The notes: generated by a model from the sequence alone, not told the origin. A DNA stretch of 64,000 bases from Photobacterium sp. CCB-ST2H9 (GCF_023151555.2 NZ_CP100426.1:1054001-1118000), one strand, 5' to 3'; numbered from the stretch's first letter, positions 9,042 through 18,690 are shown. Translations and numbers: made by a program.

Positions 9042-9887
9042 TCAGGCAATCGGTAAGTCGGTTCGCTGTCCCCACTCCGCCCAGGAGCCGTCATACACGG
9101 CTAGATTCTTGTAACCACACTGATAAGCAGCCAGAAATCCGATACAGGCCGTGACGCCCGAACCACAGCTGAAATACAACCGATCATTCGGGTGAATCTG
9201 TTGTTCCTCAAACCGGGCCCGCAACTGGTGCTGAGCAAGGTATCTTCCTCCTTCCAGAAAACCGGCAAAAGGTAAATTCACTGCATGGGGAATATGTCCG
9301 CTTCTCAGTTCCGGACGCGGCTCAGGCTGCTGACCTGAGAACCGTTCTGCTGCCCGCACATCAATCACGTGATGGCCCGGAAGACCGGCCACTTGCACGA
9401 TGTCCGGCCAACCCGCAATCCACGCTGGCTGACGTTTTGCCTGCCATTTTGGCTGCCAATCCCGGCCAGCAACCGGTGGGGCAGGTACATCCATGACCGG
9501 TTTCCCTTCGGCCAGCCATCCGGGTAAACCGCCATTCAGGACATACACCTGCTGATGACCCATCAGCTTCAGCAGCCACCAGGCTCTCGGCGCCGAATAA
9601 ATGCCTTTGGCATCGTAAATCACAATCACTGAGTCCGGCCGGAGCCCCAGCTGATTCACTGCCCGCTGAAATGCATCATCATCCGGGACAGTATGTGGCA
9701 GCGGTGATGCAGGATCAGAAAACTGCCCGTGAATATCAAAAATCACCGCACCGGGAATATACTTTCTTCGCGCTACCTCATTATTTTCACCGGTAATGCT
9801 CGCCATGGTCGCATCCAGCACAATGAGATGAGGGTTCTGACACTCACGCTGAAGCCAATCCGTTGAAACTAAAGCACCCTCTTGCAT
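9042..9887 (-). CDS. sseA: 3-mercaptopyruvate/thiosulfate sulfurtransferase
   Basis: A two-rhodanese-domain sulfurtransferase of about 281 residues that moves sulfur from 3-mercaptopyruvate or thiosulfate to an acceptor. The inactive N-terminal rhodanese domain contains VIFDIHGQFSDP and VIVIYDAKGIYSAPRAWW. The C-terminal domain ends in the active-site loop SCGSGVTA, which favours mercaptopyruvate over thiosulfate. The start at 9887 (MQEGALVSTDWL) has a GGAG nine bases upstream; the frame is open to 9917 with further ATGs. It looks monocistronic. Confidence 0.9.
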   Translation of the reverse strand: MQEGALVSTDWLQRECQNPHLIVLDATMASITGENNEVARRKYIPGAVIFDIHGQFSDPASPLPHTVPDDDAFQRAVNQLGLRPDSVIVIYDAKGIYSAPRAWWLLKLMGHQQVYVLNGGLPGWLAEGKPVMDVPAPPVAGRDWQPKWQAKRQPAWIAGWPDIVQVAGLPGHHVIDVRAAERFSGQQPEPRPELRSGHIPHAVNLPFAGFLEGGRYLAQHQLRARFEEQQIHPNDRLYFSCGSGVTACIGFLAAYQCGYKNLAVYDGSWAEWGQRTDLPIA

Positions 9888-10016
9888 TTCCCGCATCTCC
9901 GCGCATCTGTTCATCATGAGTAATTTCTGCGCAGTTTAAAATTATCAGCTGATGAAACACCATCTAAAGCTGAAGTTTTCATTCATTTTTGTCTGAAAAC
10001 TTGAGCACGAACGTAT

Positions 10017-10898
10017 TCAGAGACAAAAATGACAATCTTCTTCATGAGAGCCGTTGAGTTCAAGGCGGCGATGAACATGTAACATCCCGGCTTTCAGCCC
10101 CATCTGATAGCCTTCATCCAGTGTCGATTTCCGCATAGATAAGCGCTTCACGCTGAAGTTTTCAGGCGGTGCGATCACCCGAATCGTAGCGTCTTCCGGC
10201 GGATTCCGGATGAAATCCAGCGATGCGTTGTAGTTTTCCGCGCGTTTCAGCATGGCCCCGGCAATTTGCGGCTGACGGGCAAACAGCTTTTGAATGAGCC
10301 ACGGATGTTTAGCCGGTTTCATCTGATAACTCAGCGGATGCGATAAAATCACCGTGATATCCCGTGCGCCACGCCGATAGGCTTCTCGCACCGGGATCGA
10401 ATCGGCAACACCCCCGTCTGTGTAGCATCCGCCGGAAAAGCAGGGTGTCGCTTTATAAGCCACAGGCAATGCGCTGGTCGCTTCAATCACATCACTCACA
10501 TTGTCTTCACTCACGTGATAATAATCAGCCAGCCCGGTTTCGATATTGGTTGTTGCAGCGATCAGTGCCGTTTTGCCAAACAAGCGCTGCTGATCCAGGG
10601 GATACAAGCGCATAGACTCTTCCACCAGCCATTTGACATCCAGCAAATTGCCGCCGCGCAAGAAACGGGACGGATTAAAGAATCGTTTATCCGTTGCCAG
10701 CTGTGTGATGACCCGATAACTGCGCTTGGGCTGATTTGCCAGATATCCCAACAGGTTCGATGCGCCCGCAGAGACGCCAATCGCTAAATCGTAAGGATGA
10801 AAATCATCTTCCATAAAGGCATCCAGAACACCGCTGGCAAAAATGCCTCGCATAGCGCCTCCTTCAACCACCAGTGCTTTATTCTTTTTCATATGCAT
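10017..10898 (-). CDS. Patatin-like phospholipase (YjjU type)
   Basis: A 293-residue cytoplasmic acyl hydrolase. The oxyanion-hole glycine motif is EGGAMRGIFASG, the nucleophile elbow is GVSAGAS and the catalytic Asp is in DGGVADSIPV, completing the Ser-Asp dyad of patatins. There is no signal peptide. The C-terminus ends in a Cys/His-containing segment (HEEDCHFCL). The alternative start MKKNKALVV is two codons in. Substrate and role are not known; neighbours give no clue. Confidence 0.88.
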   Translation of the reverse strand: MHMKKNKALVVEGGAMRGIFASGVLDAFMEDDFHPYDLAIGVSAGASNLLGYLANQPKRSYRVITQLATDKRFFNPSRFLRGGNLLDVKWLVEESMRLYPLDQQRLFGKTALIAATTNIETGLADYYHVSEDNVSDVIEATSALPVAYKATPCFSGGCYTDGGVADSIPVREAYRRGARDITVILSHPLSYQMKPAKHPWLIQKLFARQPQIAGAMLKRAENYNASLDFIRNPPEDATIRVIAPPENFSVKRLSMRKSTLDEGYQMGLKAGMLHVHRRLELNGSHEEDCHFCL

Positions 10899-11157
10899 CT
10901 AACCCACTGAATTAATTTAAGTTGATGTTAGACAAGCACGATACGAATAGATAATTGAAATCACGGATTATTGAGATAGGCAGAAGTGATGAAGCCGCTG
11001 TGAACCTGATCAACCACTCAAATTTTTATGCCATGAGTGCATATCGTTACCTATGTCGCTATCATTTGGCACAAAACACCCGCCCTCAGTCGGGTTCCAT
11101 GATGATCTGATGTTTTCAACGGCAAAACAGCGAGAGACGCATAAGGCGCACAGACAG

Positions 11158-11715
11158 ATGAAGATAAAGAAAAGTTTACTACTTTCAGCAGCATTCCTTT
11201 CGGTCGCCGGATGCTCATCAACTTCGCCCTCAGAAGACAGTGATGATCTTGCGTTCAGGAAGTCCGAGCCTATTCAGCTATTTATGACGACCTGTGTAGT
11301 CGGGAGAAGTGGTTTACCGGCTGTAGAGCAACTGGCACAAAAAAACGGTTTTCATGTGGCGCCTTCAGATGCTGCACGGCATTACCTGTACGGCAATCCC
11401 GGAAAAGCCTGGGTGCTGGAAAATGAACGAGGCAGCTATGGATTAAGCATGCTGGCAACGAAGAGCCTTTGCTCCGTATTTGTTCATCAGGGAGATCCGG
11501 ATGAAATCCAGGCCAGTATGGAAGCCTGGCTGCCGCCAAAAGACAGTGGTTTTACATATACCAAAGCGATCGTGTCAGATTCAGGAAATCTCAAGACGAC
11601 CGCATACGACATCTACCAGGGTCCGAAAAACATCGAAAGATGGGTGATAACCATCAATTATTCCCAGTCTTCCGGGTTAGTTGCCATCTTATCGTATACA
11701 GGTAACGACGTGTGA
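11158..11715 (+). CDS. Hypothetical lipoprotein
   Basis: A 185-residue predicted lipoprotein. The start is placed at MKIKKSLLLSAAFLSVAGCSS because this gives a lipoprotein signal peptide with the lipobox SVAGC; the open frame extends about 100 bases further 5' without a signal-like sequence. The mature part starts with a Ser/Asp-rich linker followed by a compact domain with two further Cys (TTCVVG, KSLCSVF). I do not recognise a function. Confidence 0.75.
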   Translation: MKIKKSLLLSAAFLSVAGCSSTSPSEDSDDLAFRKSEPIQLFMTTCVVGRSGLPAVEQLAQKNGFHVAPSDAARHYLYGNPGKAWVLENERGSYGLSMLATKSLCSVFVHQGDPDEIQASMEAWLPPKDSGFTYTKAIVSDSGNLKTTAYDIYQGPKNIERWVITINYSQSSGLVAILSYTGNDV

Positions 11716-11849
11716 TCACAGAGGCTACCAACAGGGGCTGTCGGACTTCATGTTATCGCTCATTTTCGATGCCTTGACTCCTGAAGCTGTCATCACACCG
11801 TACTCTGAGAACTTTCATCTATTTTTTATCCGGCAAAGGCGAACAGACA

Positions 11850-12257
11850 ATGTATCCAATCAAATCCGGGGCTTGCTTATGTGGTGCAGTACAATTTGAG
11901 GTGGAAGGCGATTTTGATGCATTCTTTCTGTGCCATTGTCAGTATTGCCAGAAAGATACAGGTTCTGCCCACGCTGCAAATTTGTTTTCAGCCACGGCAA
12001 CCCTGCGGTGGCTGTCCGGTCTGGATAAGGTAAACACCTTTACCCTGCCCTCGACACGACATCAGAAGAGTTTCTGCACCGTATGCGGCTCCGCGCTGCC
12101 GACATTACAGGAACAGGGAAACCTGTTAGTCGTCCCGGCAGGCAGCCTGAATCAGGCCATTGATATTCGCCCGACCGCACACCTCTTTCTTGCCAGCAAA
12201 GCCAGCTGGGAGCATGATCTCCAGCAGGTCACCATGTACAGTCATCTGCCTGAATAA
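11850..12257 (+). CDS. GFA family (CENP-V/S-hydroxymethyl-glutathione synthase-like) protein
   Basis: A 135-residue zinc-binding protein. The two Cys pairs typical of the family are visible: CLCGAVQFEV at the N-terminus, CHCQYCQKDTGSAH, and CTVCGSALP later. The C-terminal LFLASKASWEHD is also typical. Family members were named for glutathione-dependent formaldehyde activation, but most have unknown substrates. A second GFA gene lies at 15491. Confidence 0.88.
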   Translation: MYPIKSGACLCGAVQFEVEGDFDAFFLCHCQYCQKDTGSAHAANLFSATATLRWLSGLDKVNTFTLPSTRHQKSFCTVCGSALPTLQEQGNLLVVPAGSLNQAIDIRPTAHLFLASKASWEHDLQQVTMYSHLPE

Positions 12258-12393
12258 CACCATCAAAATGCAACCAAGAGCATAATGTGATAATTATTCC
12301 AGTCCAATGCGCTGCCTTTGTCACACGGGCTGAATGCTGAAATACTTGCTGTGTTTTCAGTTCAACATTTAGATGTATTGATAAGGACTCACA

Positions 12394-12855
12394 ATGCAAA
12401 TCAAAGAGACTCACACAGGCCAGGTCCTGTCTGTTCGGCGCCGTCTGATCATTTCTGAAATCGGTCCGGCCAGTGTCGACAGCTGTCGGATCATTCAGGA
12501 CATCATTGATAAATCCAATCTCCATGTGACCGGTCCATGGCATTTTATTGCCTACAATCTGCCGCAGGACAACCACACTGAATTCGATATTGATTTCTGT
12601 CTGCCCGTTTCCGGCGAGTGCGATGAATATCTGAATGAGGAGGTTCAGGCCAGGGAATTAACCCGTTTCCAGTGCGCCAGCGCTGTCTACGAAGGATCAT
12701 TAGATCATTTATTTGAGCAAGGTTATCAGCCGCTCGTAAAAGATATCGTCGAACAGGAACTCAGTTTCACCGGCGAAAGTCGTGAGGTCTACCACACCTG
12801 GTGCGGGCCGGACTCCGACAAGAATGTTGTAGAAATTCAGATTGGCGTTCAATAA
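12394..12855 (+). CDS. GyrI-like/AraC effector-binding domain protein
   Basis: A 153-residue stand-alone small-molecule-binding domain of the SRPBCC-like GyrI/BmrR-C fold. Supporting segments are VTGPWHFIAYNLP, EFDIDFCLPV, the central ASAVYEGSLDHL and the C-terminal EVYHTW followed by VVEIQIGV, matching the family order. There is no DNA-binding domain. Such proteins bind or hydrolyse cationic ligands, or inhibit gyrase; the specific role here is unknown. Confidence 0.75.
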   Translation: MQIKETHTGQVLSVRRRLIISEIGPASVDSCRIIQDIIDKSNLHVTGPWHFIAYNLPQDNHTEFDIDFCLPVSGECDEYLNEEVQARELTRFQCASAVYEGSLDHLFEQGYQPLVKDIVEQELSFTGESREVYHTWCGPDSDKNVVEIQIGVQ

Positions 12856-12945
12856 AGCCTCCGGTTATCCGTGATGTCAGATTGACAGCGCCAGTGAAAA
12901 AGTTACCGTATCGGCTGAAATCAATCCTGACATCCAGATACCCAT

Positions 12946-13287
12946 ATGCGCAAAACCGATAAAAAAACTGAAAACCAGCTCAGAGTGATCCTGACTGATG
13001 TCTGCAATCATGCACTGGAAACCTATCCTGGTTTTCAGTGGCTGACCCACCAGGTGAATTATTCGAGCTTCCCGGATAGCCTTCGCATTGTCTGTGTGTT
13101 CGATATCCGGGAAAACTTGTCACACTTCCTGGCAGAACAGGGAAAACCTGCGCTGGATACACTGATTCACCAGAAACTGAATGCTGCAGGCATCCGGTTA
13201 AAAAAACCTGCCAGCCAAATCCACTACGATACGGAGGAAAGCTGTGCATTGGAAAACAACGGTCAATGGGCTGAGCGCTTGCGCTGA
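12946..13287 (+). CDS. Conserved hypothetical protein of Vibrionaceae type
   Basis: A 113-residue soluble protein (MRKTDKKTENQLRVILTDVC at the start) without membrane segments or known catalytic motifs. I recall similar short proteins in Vibrio and Shewanella, sometimes labelled Fis-family regulators, but no Fis-type HTH is obvious here. It sits alone between the GyrI-like gene and an MBL hydrolase. Confidence 0.65.
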   Translation: MRKTDKKTENQLRVILTDVCNHALETYPGFQWLTHQVNYSSFPDSLRIVCVFDIRENLSHFLAEQGKPALDTLIHQKLNAAGIRLKKPASQIHYDTEESCALENNGQWAERLR

Positions 13288-13461
13288 TTTAGCGTCCTGA
13301 ACGGCAACGCTGGAAAACACACACAATTTTCATCCACTGAATCTGTCCCGATTTCATTGTTATCTGTCCCACGGGCCACTCACACCCTCAAGGCCGGTAC
13401 CCGGATAATGACTCCTGTTCCACATCAATCTTTTATAAGCAATGTCATTCAGGAGTCAGCC

Positions 13462-14235
13462 ATGAAATTCACCCAAGTCCGAAACGCCACGCTCATCATT
13501 GATTTTGCAGGAAAAAAATTCCTGATCGATCCCATGCTGGCAAAGAAAGGGACCTATCCGGGATTTGAAGGGACCCCTAACAACCACCTAAGAAACCCGT
13601 TAGTCGATTTACCTTTTTCCCTCGAAACCCTGCTCGATGTCGATGCCGTCATCGTCACCCATACCCACCCCGATCACTGGGACGAAGTCGCCAAACAAGT
13701 CATTCCGAAAGACTTGCTGTTTTTTGCTCAGCATGAGCAAGATGCGGCAATCATTCAGCAATCCGGCTTCACCAATATCCGGGTTCTGTCTGAGCACACG
13801 GATTATGACGGTATCACCCTGAGCATCACCGGCGGCCAGCATGGCAGTGATGACGTGATGGCGGTCATCGGTGAACGTATGGGGGAAGTCTCCGGTGTCG
13901 TTTTCAGTCATCCGGATGAGCAAACACTTTATATCGCCGGCGATACGGTCTGGAACGCTCATGTTCACGCCAGTATTTCTCAATTTCAGCCGGATGTGAT
14001 CGTGCTCAACAGCGGTGATGCCCAGGTCATTGGCCTTGGCCCCATCATCATGAACAAGGAAGATGTTCGCAGTGTTTATGAGGCCGCACCGAATGCAACC
14101 ATCATTGCCAGCCATATGGAAGCAGTGAATCATGCCGTGCTGTCCCGCCCGATGCTGCGCGACTATCTGACAGAGTTCAGCATGACAGACCGGACGCTGG
14201 TGCCGGAAGATGGTGAGTCATACACTTTTGCCTGA
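13462..14235 (+). CDS. MBL-fold metallo-hydrolase (UlaG-like)
   Basis: A 257-residue metallo-beta-lactamase-fold enzyme. The start is fixed by AGGAG six bases before ATG 13462, although the frame is open to 13357. The metal motif HTHPDHWDE, a second ligand Asp in IAGDTVWN and His in ASHMEAVNH are present. The N-terminal segment RNATLIIDFAGKKFLIDPML is typical of the L-ascorbate-6-P lactonase-like branch. No signal peptide. Substrate unknown. A hairpin at 14249-14274 follows. Confidence 0.85.
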   Translation: MKFTQVRNATLIIDFAGKKFLIDPMLAKKGTYPGFEGTPNNHLRNPLVDLPFSLETLLDVDAVIVTHTHPDHWDEVAKQVIPKDLLFFAQHEQDAAIIQQSGFTNIRVLSEHTDYDGITLSITGGQHGSDDVMAVIGERMGEVSGVVFSHPDEQTLYIAGDTVWNAHVHASISQFQPDVIVLNSGDAQVIGLGPIIMNKEDVRSVYEAAPNATIIASHMEAVNHAVLSRPMLRDYLTEFSMTDRTLVPEDGESYTFA

Positions 14236-14248
14236 TCATCTCCTATGA

Positions 14249-14274
14249 TGTGCCCTGTGATCATTCAGGGCACA
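14249..14274 (+). terminator. Hairpin after the MBL hydrolase gene
   Basis: TGTGCCCTG (14249-14257) pairs perfectly with CAGGGCACA (14266-14274). Only a poor T-tract follows, so termination strength is uncertain. Confidence 0.5.
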
Positions 14275-14316
14275 TTCGTCCCGAGGACAGGCCCACAGCA
14301 AGGAGCAGCATGAAAC

Positions 14317-15273
14317 ATGGCATTACCCACGGTTGCAGTGATTGCATTTCATCAGTTCAGTCCGTTTCATTTTTCCGTACCCTGCATCATCTTTGATGAC
14401 ATTCTGCCGGACATGAAGCTGTTCAACCTGCGGATCTGCGCCGGAGAAAGCGGCCCCCTTCGTTCCAGCCACGGTCTGACGGTTGAACCGCCGTTTGGCC
14501 TGGAGGGCCTGAAAGACGCCGACATCATTGTGGTCCCGTTCTGGCGAAAAACCAAAGCCCTGCCCGACGAAGCCTTGCTCAATGCCCTGCGTGATGCCCA
14601 TGATCGCGGCGCGCAAATTGTCGGCCTGTGTCTTGGAACCTATGTGCTGGCCTATGCAGGCTTATTGGATAACCGCCGCGCCTCAACACACTGGGAATTT
14701 GAACAGGATTTCACAGAGCGCTTCCCCAACATCACGCTGGATACCAATTCCCTCTACGTCGAAGACGGCAATATTGTGACCTCAGCCGGTACCGCTGCCG
14801 GGCTGGACTGTTGCCTGTATCTGCTGCGACAGCGTTATGGCAGCGCCATTGCCAATAAGGTCGCCCGCCGCATGGTGATTCCGCCCCATCGTGACGGCGG
14901 ACAGGCACAGTTCATTGAACGCCCGGTACCCGCCACGACGCAGGATGCCCGGATGAACAGCCTGCTTGAATTTCTGCGCAGCCACCTGCACCAGCAACAT
15001 GATCTCGACAGCCTGGCCGACCGCGTGATGATGACGCGCCGGACGTTTACCCGGCAGTTCCATAAAGCCACCGGAATTTCTGTGGGCGAATGGCTGTTAT
15101 CGGAACGGCTTCAGCGTTCTCAGGAACTGCTTGAGACAACCACCCTGCCCATTGATTCGGTTGCCAGTCAGGCTGGTTTTGCCTCGGCCACCTCGCTGCG
15201 GGATCATTTCAAACGCAAGTTCAGCGTCACACCGAGTGAATGGCGCCGGTCATTCCAAATCGCATCTGTTTGA
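14317..15273 (+). CDS. GlxA-family AraC-type regulator (DJ-1/PfpI plus HTH)
   Basis: A 318-residue regulator. Residues 1-190 form a class I amidotransferase-like DJ-1/PfpI domain with the elbow IVGLCLGTYVLA, whose Cys is conserved. Residues 215-315 form an AraC HTH pair (MMTRRTFTRQFHKATGISVGEW; VASQAGFASATSLRDHFKRKF). Relatives such as FtrA/GlxA control oxidative-stress or amine-catabolism genes. An AAGGAG lies 11 bases before the ATG. No divergent target gene is present; the GFA and GST genes downstream are on the same strand and might be its regulon. Confidence 0.88.
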   Translation: MALPTVAVIAFHQFSPFHFSVPCIIFDDILPDMKLFNLRICAGESGPLRSSHGLTVEPPFGLEGLKDADIIVVPFWRKTKALPDEALLNALRDAHDRGAQIVGLCLGTYVLAYAGLLDNRRASTHWEFEQDFTERFPNITLDTNSLYVEDGNIVTSAGTAAGLDCCLYLLRQRYGSAIANKVARRMVIPPHRDGGQAQFIERPVPATTQDARMNSLLEFLRSHLHQQHDLDSLADRVMMTRRTFTRQFHKATGISVGEWLLSERLQRSQELLETTTLPIDSVASQAGFASATSLRDHFKRKFSVTPSEWRRSFQIASV

Positions 15274-15490
15274 CGTTTCCGGGCAGCCGGGTATTCACCA
15301 GGTTGCTCAAACGCACAAAATTGATCATGAATTCAATCACAACAGTGAAATCAATCAATTGCACAAGGTAATATACGTCGCAATTGGCTCTGCTATCCGT
15401 CCGGTGTTTCCAGTCATGTCAGGGTAAACCGTCAGGGAAATATCGCCGGATACGCTTCCATTTCCACGGGATCAATCAAAAGGTATTCGC

Positions 15491-15898
15491 ATGTATCAAG
15501 GAAGCTGCCTCTGCGGTGGTGTTCAGCTGTCAATCTCCGGAAAAATCAGTGACATCATCCACTGCCACTGTTCTTTGTGCAGAAAGTCGACCGGCTCTGC
15601 ATTCGCCACCAATGGCTTTGTGAACCTTGAAGATTTCACCATCACCCAGGGACAGGACTTACTGAATTCTTTTGAATTACGTTCCGGCAGAAAGCGCTAT
15701 TTCTGCCGTCATTGTGCGTCTCCGGTTTACAGCTCTAATGCCGCCGATCCGGCCCGAATCCGGCTCAGACTGGGCATTCTTGACAGCGATATCACCGAAC
15801 GGCCCATCTCCCATAATTTTGTGACCTCGAAAGCCAACTGGGATAGTCTGGGGATCGACCTCCCTCAGTACGAAGCACATGAACCGGGCCGGAAATAA
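15491..15898 (+). CDS. GFA family protein, second copy
   Basis: A 135-residue zinc protein with the family Cys pattern: GSCLCGGVQLSI, CHCSLCRKSTGSAF and CRHCASPVYSS, and the C-terminal HNFVTSKANWDS. It is clearly diverged from the copy at 11850, so it is a paralogue rather than a recent duplicate. It lies just upstream of a glutathione transferase gene, which fits a thiol-linked detoxification role by context only. Confidence 0.88.
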   Translation: MYQGSCLCGGVQLSISGKISDIIHCHCSLCRKSTGSAFATNGFVNLEDFTITQGQDLLNSFELRSGRKRYFCRHCASPVYSSNAADPARIRLRLGILDSDITERPISHNFVTSKANWDSLGIDLPQYEAHEPGRK

Positions 15899-15941
15899 TC
15901 GAACAATTGTCTAAACATTTCACAGACCAAAGGAGATGGCC

Positions 15942-16580
15942 GTGTATCAACTGTTTTATTACCCTGGAAATGCCAGCTGGGCACCGCACATGCTGCTTGA
16001 AGAAATCGGCACAGCGTTTGAGCTGATTCTGGTCGACCGAAAATCTGAACAGCAAAAATCGCCCGAATACCTGAAGCTGAATCCGACCGGTCGTATTCCG
16101 ACCCTGGCGGATCATGACCAAATCATTGTTGAAAGTGCGGCAATTTGCTTGCATCTGTGCGATAAACACCCGAAAAGCAAGCTGATGCCCGACATCGGTG
16201 ACCCGGACAGAGCCCGCTTTTATCAATGGCTGTTTTACCTGACAACCACCCTTCAGGCGGAGCTGATGCTGTATTTTTACCCGGACAAGCACACCTTACT
16301 GCAGGATACAGCCGCAGCGATTGCCAGCGCGCAGGAAGCCCGGATCACAGACATGTTCGCGTATCTCGATGATTCCCTGAAAGGCAGGGATTTTCTGATT
16401 GGCGACCGGATCAGTGTCTGCGATTTTTTCCTGTTTATGTTGTCGCACTGGGCCAGCGAATTTGCCCGGCCCCCCCTCTCCTTTGAACATTTAGGTAGAT
16501 ATTTAAAAGCGCTGGCGCAACGACCGGCAATCCGGAAGGCGTGTGAGACGGAAGGCACCTCTTTAACGGCATACCAGTAA
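15942..16580 (+). CDS. Glutathione S-transferase family protein
   Basis: A 212-residue GST. The N-terminal thioredoxin-like domain has FYYPGNASWAPHMLLEEIG (Ser as likely catalytic residue) and the cis-Pro/ESAAI motif GRIPTLADHDQIIVESAAIC that binds glutathione. The helical C-terminal domain has GDRISVCDFFLFML. The GTG start is preferred because AAAGGAG lies six bases upstream; an ATG at 15936 directly abuts that ribosome site. Substrate unknown. Confidence 0.88.
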   Translation: MYQLFYYPGNASWAPHMLLEEIGTAFELILVDRKSEQQKSPEYLKLNPTGRIPTLADHDQIIVESAAICLHLCDKHPKSKLMPDIGDPDRARFYQWLFYLTTTLQAELMLYFYPDKHTLLQDTAAAIASAQEARITDMFAYLDDSLKGRDFLIGDRISVCDFFLFMLSHWASEFARPPLSFEHLGRYLKALAQRPAIRKACETEGTSLTAYQ

Positions 16581-16620
16581 GTATTCTGAATCAACAATTC
16601 TCCAGGATCAGGACAGACCG

Positions 16621-16860
16621 ATGAAATTTTCTGACGCTGAAAAAGCAAATATGCTGGCACTGAAAGGTGTCGGAGAAACCGTTATCTCACGACTCGAGCA
16701 AATCGGTTTTTGTTCGCTCGCCCAACTGACAACAGAGGACCCGGCGGACATCACCAGACAAATCTCTCACATGATGGGTTCAACCTGCTGGCACAACAGC
16801 CCGCAGGCAAGACAAGCAATTCAGGCTATTATCAATTTAGCGAAGGACAACCAAAATTAA
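16621..16860 (+). CDS. Small helix-hairpin-helix protein
   Basis: A 79-residue protein with an HhH-like segment (LALKGVGETVISRLEQIGF) as seen in the DUF4332/TfoX-C type of small DNA-binding modules, followed by a helical part with one Cys. The stop codon overlaps the next gene's start by one base (TAATG), so the two are coupled. Function unknown. Confidence 0.75.
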   Translation: MKFSDAEKANMLALKGVGETVISRLEQIGFCSLAQLTTEDPADITRQISHMMGSTCWHNSPQARQAIQAIINLAKDNQN

Positions 16861-17255
16861 TGAACAGCGCACAGGATTTTTCAATTTACGATCAATCATT
16901 CCGCTATAAACAGGATGAGTACTCACTGACCCGGATTCGAAATGCAAGAGTGAAGATCAATACCCTCAAAGAGCACCTGCTTCGGATCATCTCGATTGGT
17001 TTGATTGTATCCAGTGTTGTCTGGGTCATTTTCCCTGACGGGTTTAGCTATCTCATCGCTCCGATCGGTATTCTCTTCGGTGCACTGGGCGCATTAGTAT
17101 CCGGTAAAAAATATGAGCTTCAAATTGAATTCGAACACACCGACGAAACAGGTTTGCAATGGATATCCGTTGCAAAAGGCAATAAGTTGGCAGAAAAAAA
17201 AGTATTTTTAGATCAGGTGCATTCGATCAAACAGAAAGTCACATCATCAATTTAA
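16860..17255 (+). CDS. Small membrane protein, possibly DUF6232-like
   Basis: A 131-residue protein whose ATG shares a base with the stop of the preceding gene. An N-terminal beta-rich stretch (DEYSLTRIRNARVKI) precedes two membrane segments (about residues 44-60 and 62-80) and a second beta-rich cytoplasmic domain. The layout resembles DUF6232 proteins, which is a tentative link. No function known. Confidence 0.65.
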   Translation: MNSAQDFSIYDQSFRYKQDEYSLTRIRNARVKINTLKEHLLRIISIGLIVSSVVWVIFPDGFSYLIAPIGILFGALGALVSGKKYELQIEFEHTDETGLQWISVAKGNKLAEKKVFLDQVHSIKQKVTSSI

Positions 17256-17269
17256 GTTGAACCCAAACG

Positions 17270-18136
17270 ATGATTCCTCTGCGGCAGACGCATCCATCCC
17301 TTCCTGCCGCAGAGAACATTCAAGATTTGCCCGCATTGTACGAGATCATTTTGAAAAAAGTTTCCTATTTAGTCCGTGTCACCCGTCTGCCGGCAGACCT
17401 GAGGTCTGCATTGCAAAGCACGGCTCATCCCCTTTATCAAACCGCACTACTCTACGCCAGACTCATGCAATCAAATTTACTCTGGAAAGTCTGGGCCATT
17501 GATGAAGAGGATCAGATCTGGCTGGAAGTGAATGATTTGGACCAGGACGGCGAGCCAGCATTCCATACGCTCAAACTTGATGAAGGCACTTACCAGAAAA
17601 TTGATTATGAAGAATACAGGATTGAAGATCTCAGCCTTGAAAAACCTGAACACACAGAGACATCCCCATGGACAACAAGCCTGGAGGTTCAGTCCGCAAT
17701 TGCTTGGCTTCCCGCGTATTTTAAAGACAGACAAACACAGATTGCTAAAATTCTGAACGCTGGCGGCTGCCGGGAACTGTGGATGCAGGGAGATATCTAT
17801 CTTTACCTCAATGATGACGCTCTGCGCACCAATGCAACTAAATATAGATTCGATCTGTATAAAGAAGACCAATTTGCCATTGAGCTGAAAGTGCTCGGCG
17901 GCCAGTATCAGAGTAAAGTGGTCAGTTTCCTTGAAAACGACTTTCGCAAGCTATTATCCAACACCACGGTACAAGATAAATATGTCGTGCTGGTGCTGGA
18001 TAATTCATCACCTGAAACAAAGCTTTACAGCCGATTATTCAGTTATGCACATCCATCCGGATCGCTCATCAGCCAGTTAGATTTTGGCGCATTTTGCGTC
18101 CGGATCTGGAAAGTTGCCGGGCACACGCCGGGCTGA
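17270..18136 (+). CDS. Hypothetical protein
   Basis: A 288-residue soluble protein, acidic in its middle (DEEDQIWLEVNDLDQDGEP). No recognisable domain, signal peptide or membrane segment. It begins 14 bases after the membrane-protein gene and may be the third gene of that small operon. I do not recognise it. Confidence 0.65.
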   Translation: MIPLRQTHPSLPAAENIQDLPALYEIILKKVSYLVRVTRLPADLRSALQSTAHPLYQTALLYARLMQSNLLWKVWAIDEEDQIWLEVNDLDQDGEPAFHTLKLDEGTYQKIDYEEYRIEDLSLEKPEHTETSPWTTSLEVQSAIAWLPAYFKDRQTQIAKILNAGGCRELWMQGDIYLYLNDDALRTNATKYRFDLYKEDQFAIELKVLGGQYQSKVVSFLENDFRKLLSNTTVQDKYVVLVLDNSSPETKLYSRLFSYAHPSGSLISQLDFGAFCVRIWKVAGHTPG

Positions 18137-18219
18137 GTCCCGGTCTTATCATTGAGTTCTCATCTGGAAAAGGTCGCCTCAGATCATCAGCATAAAACAA
18201 CATGATGAGAGAAAACCCC

Positions 18220-18540
18220 GTGAAAAAACGTTTGATAATCGGTCTTGTCGCGCTCCTGACCGGGTGCGTGAATATCGCCATTGATGATCCTGCGCCTTCA
18301 GCACAAATTGAATTGCCTCAAAAAGGCAAGTCAAATCTGGTGTCTTTTGAGAGCTTGTTTACGGAGGATACTGAAGGGCATTTCATCAGTAAATACCCTC
18401 TTAAAATTGGGGCCGTTCAGCTTGGCGAAGGAATTCGCATTGGCAGCTTTGTCACCATCAGCGGCACTCAGATCGAAGCACTGCAGGGAACACAGTTCAA
18501 CGTCATCAATCATGACGGTGTACTGGAGATCATCCAATAA
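18220..18540 (+). CDS. Small hypothetical lipoprotein
   Basis: A roughly 106-residue lipoprotein. GTG 18220 is preferred because GAGAG lies eight bases before it and it gives a compact signal peptide ending in the lipobox LLTGC. ATGs at 18202 and 18205 lack a ribosome site. The mature part has no known motif. Confidence 0.7.
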   Translation: MKKRLIIGLVALLTGCVNIAIDDPAPSAQIELPQKGKSNLVSFESLFTEDTEGHFISKYPLKIGAVQLGEGIRIGSFVTISGTQIEALQGTQFNVINHDGVLEIIQ

Positions 18541-18690
18541 CGCATCTCAGGTATTCTGTTTCAGGTTGGCCTCACTCATCCTGTGAGGGCGCCCATATTG
18601 CAGAAAAAACCTTTCCTTTTCAGAAATTAGCAACCCAAACAGACGTTATACTTCTGGCATTGAACCGGACTATTCAAAAGAGAGCACCGC

